From Bacteriovorax sp. UBA1852 (GTDB lineage: Bacteria > Bdellovibrionota > Bacteriovoracia > Bacteriovoracales > Bacteriovoracaceae), in the NCBI GenBank assembly GCA_002338505.1, contig DDIK01000023.1, forward strand, positions 1-9,788: a stretch of 9,788 nt of DNA, in the 5' to 3' direction. Positions 5,779-9,788 of the stretch are shown here, one piece after another (positions within the stretch are counted from its first letter, which is position 1; each line of letters opens with the position of its first letter). A program made the position numbers and the translations under genes. The notes below the pieces were generated by a model. That model was not told where the DNA came from, did no database searches, and saw only the letters and a program-made list of their open reading frames with translations.

Positions 5779-6487
5779 GCCCAACGCCATAATATTTGGT
5801 GCTGGTCATGGAATAGGTTTATCGATTGCTAAGAAGCTACTAGCTTCTCACAATGTTTTCGCTACATATAGAGTCAAAAGTAAGGCCCACGAGTTATTAG
5901 CAATTGAGGGATTGAACTCTGCTCAGCTTGACCCTTTAAATGAAAACGATCTTAGTAGTTATTCAAATCAATTTAAGGATATTAAAGTTGATCTTATTAT
6001 AAACTCTATTGGAGCTTTAGAGGTGGGGAGTTCCCCTGAAAAGTCTTTTCGCTCTATAGATTTAGAAACAATGAAAGAAATGTTTTGTATAAATGCTTTC
6101 ATTACACCCCTCATTGCAAAGCACTTTTACAAGACTTTTTCCAAGGAGTCACAAAGTGTTTTGGCTACCTTGTCAGCGATGGTCGGAAGTATAGAAGATA
6201 ATAAGATTGGTGGCTGGTATAGCTACCGAGCTTCTAAGACCGCTCTTAATATGTTTAATAAGAATATTTCAAACGAGTTAAGTCTGCTACGTATTCCGTG
6301 TAAAGTGCTCAGTATTCATCCTGGAACGACTGAAACGGAATTAAGCGAAAAATATTTAAAGGGTGTTAAGCATACCGTCTGGAGTCCTGATGATACGGCC
6401 AGTCACATACTGGATGTCATTGAAAATCATAAGAAATACGATTCTGGAGCTTTTGTGAATTGGGATGGAGCGGTGCTGCCTTGGTAA
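5765..6487 (+). CDS. Short-chain dehydrogenase/reductase, C-factor (CsgA)-like
   Basis: The protein has 240 residues. The Rossmann cofactor motif is GAGHGIG at 12-18 (TGxxxGxG type). NSIG at 80-83 stands where the classical NNAG is, N110 is the structural Asn, and S137, Y154 and K158 (YRASK) complete the catalytic tetrad, so an active NAD(P)-dependent oxidoreductase is expected. The segment GGWYSYRASKTALNM (149-163), HPGTTETEL (185-193) and the C-terminal end WDGAVLPW are typical of the subfamily often named cell-cell signalling C-factor, after myxobacterial CsgA. The name implies similarity only; the substrate is unknown. The ATG at 5765 overlaps the preceding gene by 14 nt and has AAAGG 6 nt upstream. 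No terminator is visible before the next gene 76 nt downstream. Confidence 0.9.
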   Translation: MPSHKPNAIIFGAGHGIGLSIAKKLLASHNVFATYRVKSKAHELLAIEGLNSAQLDPLNENDLSSYSNQFKDIKVDLIINSIGALEVGSSPEKSFRSIDLETMKEMFCINAFITPLIAKHFYKTFSKESQSVLATLSAMVGSIEDNKIGGWYSYRASKTALNMFNKNISNELSLLRIPCKVLSIHPGTTETELSEKYLKGVKHTVWSPDDTASHILDVIENHKKYDSGAFVNWDGAVLPW

Positions 6488-6509
6488 TTCGTTCTTTTTA
6501 GGCTAATAT
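6481..6509 (+). promoter_or_regulatory. Candidate promoter for isocitrate dehydrogenase
   Basis: TTGGTA (6481-6486, 4/6) and TAATAT (6504-6509, 4/6) are separated by 17 bp. The -35 overlaps the dehydrogenase stop codon. The leader would be about 48 nt. Confidence 0.35.
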
Positions 6510-6563
6510 CTTCAAAAATTTCAAATGTTTATATTAACTATTCTTTGAAGAGGAAAATGTCCT

Positions 6564-8768
6564 ATGAGTCACAAAATTATCTACACCAAAACTGATGAAG
6601 CACCATTTCTAGCAACACATTCATTTCTACCTATCGTTGAAGCTTTTACAAAGAAAGCTAATATCGAGGTTGAATTAAAAGATATTTCACTTGCTGCGCG
6701 AGTGTTATCAAACTTTTCTGACTATCTTTCAGATGATCAAAAGCAAGAAGATTCACTTTCTGTTCTTGGTGATTTGGCCAAAACACCAGAAGCTAATATC
6801 ATTAAACTTCCAAATATTTCGGCTTCAGTACCTCAGCTAAAAGAGTGTATTGCTGAATTACAAGCTCAAGGATATAAAATTCCTAATTTTCCAGAAGATG
6901 CTAAGTCTGACGAGGAAAAAGATATCGTATCTCGTTATTCAAAAGTTCTTGGCTCTGCAGTTAATCCTGTTTTAAGAGAGGGAAATAGTGACCGTAGAGT
7001 TGCCAAAGCAGTTAAGGAATTTGCTAAGAATAATCCACATAGAATGGGAGCTTGGCAAAAGACATCGAGTTCACATGTTGCCAATATGAGCGAAGGTGAT
7101 TTCTACGGGTCTGAAAAGTCCGTTGTCTTAGGTTCTGATGATGTTGTTAAAATTTCACACTTTGATAAAGAAGGTCATGAGACTGTCTTAAAAGAAAGTA
7201 CTCCACTTCTAAATGGTGAAGTGATTGACTGTTCTGTTATGAATGCCGACAAATTGAGATCATTTGTTGCCGAGCAGATTAAAGATGCTAAAGACCAGGA
7301 TGTTCTCTTCTCAGTTCATTTAAAAGCAACAATGATGAAGGTAAGTGATCCTATTATTTTTGGACATGTTGTTTCTGTTTTCTTTAAAGATGTTTTTGAA
7401 AAATATGGGACAACCTTTAATGAGTTAGGAGTCAACCCGAACTTAGGTCTTGGTGATCTCTATCAAAAGCTTGATACTTTACCTGATGATCAGAGACAAG
7501 AAATTCAGGCTGCACTTAAAACGGCATTAGATAATGGACCAAAGATGGCCATGGTTGATTCTGATAAAGGAATCACAAACTTACATGTTTCAAGTGATGT
7601 GATCATTGATGCTTCTATGCCAGCTGCCATTAGAACTTCAGGGCAAATGTGGGGACCAGATGGAAGACAATATGATACAAAGTTTATAATTCCAGATCGT
7701 TGTTACGCAGGTGTTTACCAAACGACAATTGATTTCTGTAAAGAGCATGGTGCTTTTGATCCAAAGACAATGGGTAACGTTTCTAATGTTGGTCTTATGG
7801 CGAAAAAGGCTGAGGAATATGGCTCACATGATAAGACTTTTCAAATCAGCTCAGCTGGAACTGTTAAGGTTCTAAGCATGTCTGGTGAAGTTTTAATGGA
7901 GCAAGAAGTTCATGAAGGCGACATCTTTAGAATGTGTCAGACAAAAGATATCTCAATTAAAGACTGGGTAAAACTTGGAGTCACAAGATCAAGACTTACA
8001 GGTAATCCAGCAGTATTTTGGCTTGATAAGAATAGAGCTCATGATGCTAATCTAATTTCTAAAGTCGAAACGTATTTAAAAGATCACGATACAACAGGTC
8101 TTGAGATTAAGATCCTCGCACCAGTTGAAGCAAACCTCTACACACTTGATAGAGTTAAAGCAGGACTTGATACAATCTCAGTAACAGGAAATGTTTTAAG
8201 AGATTACCTGACTGACTTATATCCAATTCTTGAGCTAGGAACTTCAGCGAAGATGCTCTCTATTGTTCCTCTTCTTGCTGGAGGAGGTCTATATGAAACA
8301 GGTGCTGGTGGTTCAGCTCCAAAGCATGTCGAGCAATTAGTGAATGAAAACCACTTACGTTGGGATTCTCTTGGTGAGTTTCTTGCTCTCGCTGTATCTC
8401 TTGAAGAGCTAGGGGAGAAAAAGAATGACGAAAAAATTAAGGCGCTAGCAAGTGCTCTTGATATGGCAAATACAAAGTATCTCTTAGAAGACAAGTCACC
8501 TTCAAGAAAATCTGGAGAGCATGACAATAGAGGATCTCATTATTATGTGGCCATGTACTGGGCCCAAGCATTAGCTGAGTCTGGTAATAATGACTTTGAA
8601 AAACTTGCTAAAGAACTTAAAGAGAATGAAGCTAAGATTAATGAAGAGCTTATCTCAGTTCAAGGTAAGGCCGTTGATCTTGGTGGTTATTATCACCCAG
8701 ATACAAACAAGGTTAACAGTGTTATGAGACCAAGTAATACTCTTAATTCAATACTCGAAACACTCTAA
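6564..8768 (+). CDS. icd: Monomeric NADP-dependent isocitrate dehydrogenase
   Basis: The protein has 734 residues, close to the roughly 740 usual for the monomeric (IDH-II) family. The enzyme oxidatively decarboxylates isocitrate to 2-oxoglutarate with NADP+ in the TCA cycle, in the cytoplasm. The N-terminus MSHKIIYTKTDEAPFLATHS is characteristic. Residues I recall from the Azotobacter vinelandii structure are all present at an offset of -1: substrate site S131, N134, R138, R144, K254 and Y419; metal-binding D349, D547 and D551; and R546, H588, R599 and R648 toward the NADP side. The active site is therefore intact. The ATG at 6564 has GAGG at 6550-6553, a long 10-nt spacing. An out-of-frame ATG at 6557 lies in between. 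A strong terminator follows the gene, so it is probably transcribed alone. Confidence 0.98.
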   Translation: MSHKIIYTKTDEAPFLATHSFLPIVEAFTKKANIEVELKDISLAARVLSNFSDYLSDDQKQEDSLSVLGDLAKTPEANIIKLPNISASVPQLKECIAELQAQGYKIPNFPEDAKSDEEKDIVSRYSKVLGSAVNPVLREGNSDRRVAKAVKEFAKNNPHRMGAWQKTSSSHVANMSEGDFYGSEKSVVLGSDDVVKISHFDKEGHETVLKESTPLLNGEVIDCSVMNADKLRSFVAEQIKDAKDQDVLFSVHLKATMMKVSDPIIFGHVVSVFFKDVFEKYGTTFNELGVNPNLGLGDLYQKLDTLPDDQRQEIQAALKTALDNGPKMAMVDSDKGITNLHVSSDVIIDASMPAAIRTSGQMWGPDGRQYDTKFIIPDRCYAGVYQTTIDFCKEHGAFDPKTMGNVSNVGLMAKKAEEYGSHDKTFQISSAGTVKVLSMSGEVLMEQEVHEGDIFRMCQTKDISIKDWVKLGVTRSRLTGNPAVFWLDKNRAHDANLISKVETYLKDHDTTGLEIKILAPVEANLYTLDRVKAGLDTISVTGNVLRDYLTDLYPILELGTSAKMLSIVPLLAGGGLYETGAGGSAPKHVEQLVNENHLRWDSLGEFLALAVSLEELGEKKNDEKIKALASALDMANTKYLLEDKSPSRKSGEHDNRGSHYYVAMYWAQALAESGNNDFEKLAKELKENEAKINEELISVQGKAVDLGGYYHPDTNKVNSVMRPSNTLNSILETL

Positions 8769-8780
8769 GTATATGTAATT

Positions 8781-8817
8781 GTAGGCTCTTTATTTGAGGG
8801 CCTACTCTTTATCTTTT
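8781..8817 (+). terminator. Rho-independent terminator after icd
   Basis: A 10-bp stem (GTAGGCTCTT 8781-8790 with GAGGGCCTAC 8796-8805, two G-T wobbles) closes a 5-nt loop. A T-rich tract, TCTTTATCTTTT (8806-8817), follows. It starts 12 nt after the icd stop codon. Confidence 0.88.
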
Positions 8818-8843
8818 AAGCCTTCCATCCGAATAGAAGCTAT

Positions 8844-9752
8844 ATGAAGCTTCTATTTTCAATACTTATATTCATCATTTCACTTCGTTCTTATTCAGCT
8901 CAAAGTAGCGTTAATGATGTACTTAACTTCTTTAAAGAATACGATGCCTTTGTTGATTATGAATTATTCACTGATGAAGTGAAGGGGAGAGTTTTAGAAG
9001 GTGATCTCTCAATACTTACAGCACCACTTTCTCTTGATGACTATGAAATAACTGATATTTCAGAAGAAGAAATTCGTGAAATCGCAAAGAGACTCAATCA
9101 ATTTTTGAGTGAAGAGCAATTGATTGCAATTAAAGATGGTTTTACAGAAGTGTGTGGTTTTTATCTTTCCGATATTTCTGAGCAACATGCTACGAAGTGT
9201 AGTCACCTTGATAATCTCTACACTGAAATCTATCGTGCTTCTTTAGGAGAAGATGATCTTGAGGGGGTCTATGGCTCAAACCTTGATGAACTTAGTATTA
9301 TGTTCACAGGTGAAGATATCACTTCTAAGCTCGAAAGTGAGTATTATGTCGATATGGAGTTACCCGAAGAGAATGAGGATGGAACAGTTTATACACATGA
9401 TCCGAGTCAACTCTCTGATGAAAATATTGGCTCATATCGTTTAAAGAATTCACATCTGGTGAAGTCTAGTGATGATCTGGAAGTTGTTGAAATAGAGCTC
9501 GTGGTATGCCAGCTTCAAAACTTTAAAGCCTATGATTTTGATAAAGAAGTTCTGTCTAATATTGTTGAAAGCTTAGAAGCCGAAATGCTCAAAGAATATA
9601 ATAGTTTAAGTTCAAGAGAGAATATCTATTGTACTCTTGAAGAGTATTATACAACTACAGATAAGCAAACGAAGATATTTGAGTTTCTCTGGCCTTTCGC
9701 ACCTGAGGGAATCGATTTAAGTTGTTCAAGCTATAAGAAGACTAGTTTGTAG
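8844..9752 (+). CDS. Acidic exported protein of unknown function
   Basis: The protein has 302 residues. Residues 1-19 are a typical signal peptide (short basic start, hydrophobic LLFSILIFIISL core, SYSA end), so the product is exported. The mature part is strongly acidic, especially around residues 136-195, with runs such as LGEDDLE and ELPEENEDG. It has five Cys (104, 119, 222, 263, 294). No other membrane segment, catalytic motif or known repeat stands out, and I do not recognise the family. The ATG at 8844 has only a weak AGAAG (8835-8839) 4 nt upstream, and no clear promoter lies between the icd terminator and the start. Low expression or conditional control is possible but not shown. The third codon position is AT-rich like its neighbours, so it does not look foreign. 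Confidence 0.85.
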   Translation: MKLLFSILIFIISLRSYSAQSSVNDVLNFFKEYDAFVDYELFTDEVKGRVLEGDLSILTAPLSLDDYEITDISEEEIREIAKRLNQFLSEEQLIAIKDGFTEVCGFYLSDISEQHATKCSHLDNLYTEIYRASLGEDDLEGVYGSNLDELSIMFTGEDITSKLESEYYVDMELPEENEDGTVYTHDPSQLSDENIGSYRLKNSHLVKSSDDLEVVEIELVVCQLQNFKAYDFDKEVLSNIVESLEAEMLKEYNSLSSRENIYCTLEEYYTTTDKQTKIFEFLWPFAPEGIDLSCSSYKKTSL

Positions 9753-9788
9753 ATATTTTTGTCATCTAAGATTTAAATATCGTCTATA

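Noticed and set aside
8204..8527. Minus-strand open frame inside icd
   Set aside because: It is antisense to a highly conserved part of isocitrate dehydrogenase and is rich in Ser, Arg and Pro as an antisense artefact would be.
9253..9444. Second plus-strand frame inside the exported-protein gene
   Set aside because: It lies within the longer frame that has a signal peptide, and it has no recognisable protein features.
9752..9781. GATATTT/AAATATC inverted repeat after the last gene as a terminator
   Set aside because: The arms are AT-only apart from one pair, the loop is 16 nt, and the tract after it is cut by the window edge.

Overview
The window is AT-rich bacterial DNA, densely coded on both strands. 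It carries ten complete genes and one gene cut by the left edge. Nothing in it is diagnostic by itself. Several short secreted proteins, two of them adjacent exported proteases, sit beside housekeeping genes, and the base composition is low in GC. This fits a marine member of the Bdellovibrionota (Bacteriovorax/Halobacteriovorax-like predators). That assignment is inference; an AT-rich gammaproteobacterium is the main alternative. I see no rRNA, tRNA, CRISPR array, insertion sequence or phage module.

Left block (1-3345), exported proteins. Two tandem minus-strand paralogues lie at 1-547 (3' end outside the window) and 748-1452. They are about 66% identical by hand count, and each appears to contain an internally duplicated domain with one Cys pair per repeat. 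A divergent intergenic region with a repeated TGACTT-type palindrome separates them from a plus-strand secreted zinc metallopeptidase (1638-2465). A secreted V8-like serine protease follows (2584-3345).

Middle block (3314-5508), a minus-strand operon. Transcription order is a COQ8/ABC1-type atypical kinase, a DUF2237 protein (8-nt start/stop overlap), and a FabZ-like hotdog dehydratase (13-nt gap). The last gene converges on the serine protease gene and overlaps its 3' end by 32 nt, with no terminator visible between them.

Right block (5596-9752), plus strand. A 60-aa DUF6435-type protein overlaps by 14 nt a C-factor-like short-chain dehydrogenase. Next are a monomeric NADP-isocitrate dehydrogenase (TCA cycle) with an intact active site and a clear Rho-independent terminator, and then an acidic, Cys-containing exported protein that I cannot assign.

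The strongest candidate for something undescribed is the tandem secreted family at the left. Next come the COQ8-type kinase operon and the paired secreted proteases. I do not see a complete novel multi-gene system that the sequence alone would prove.
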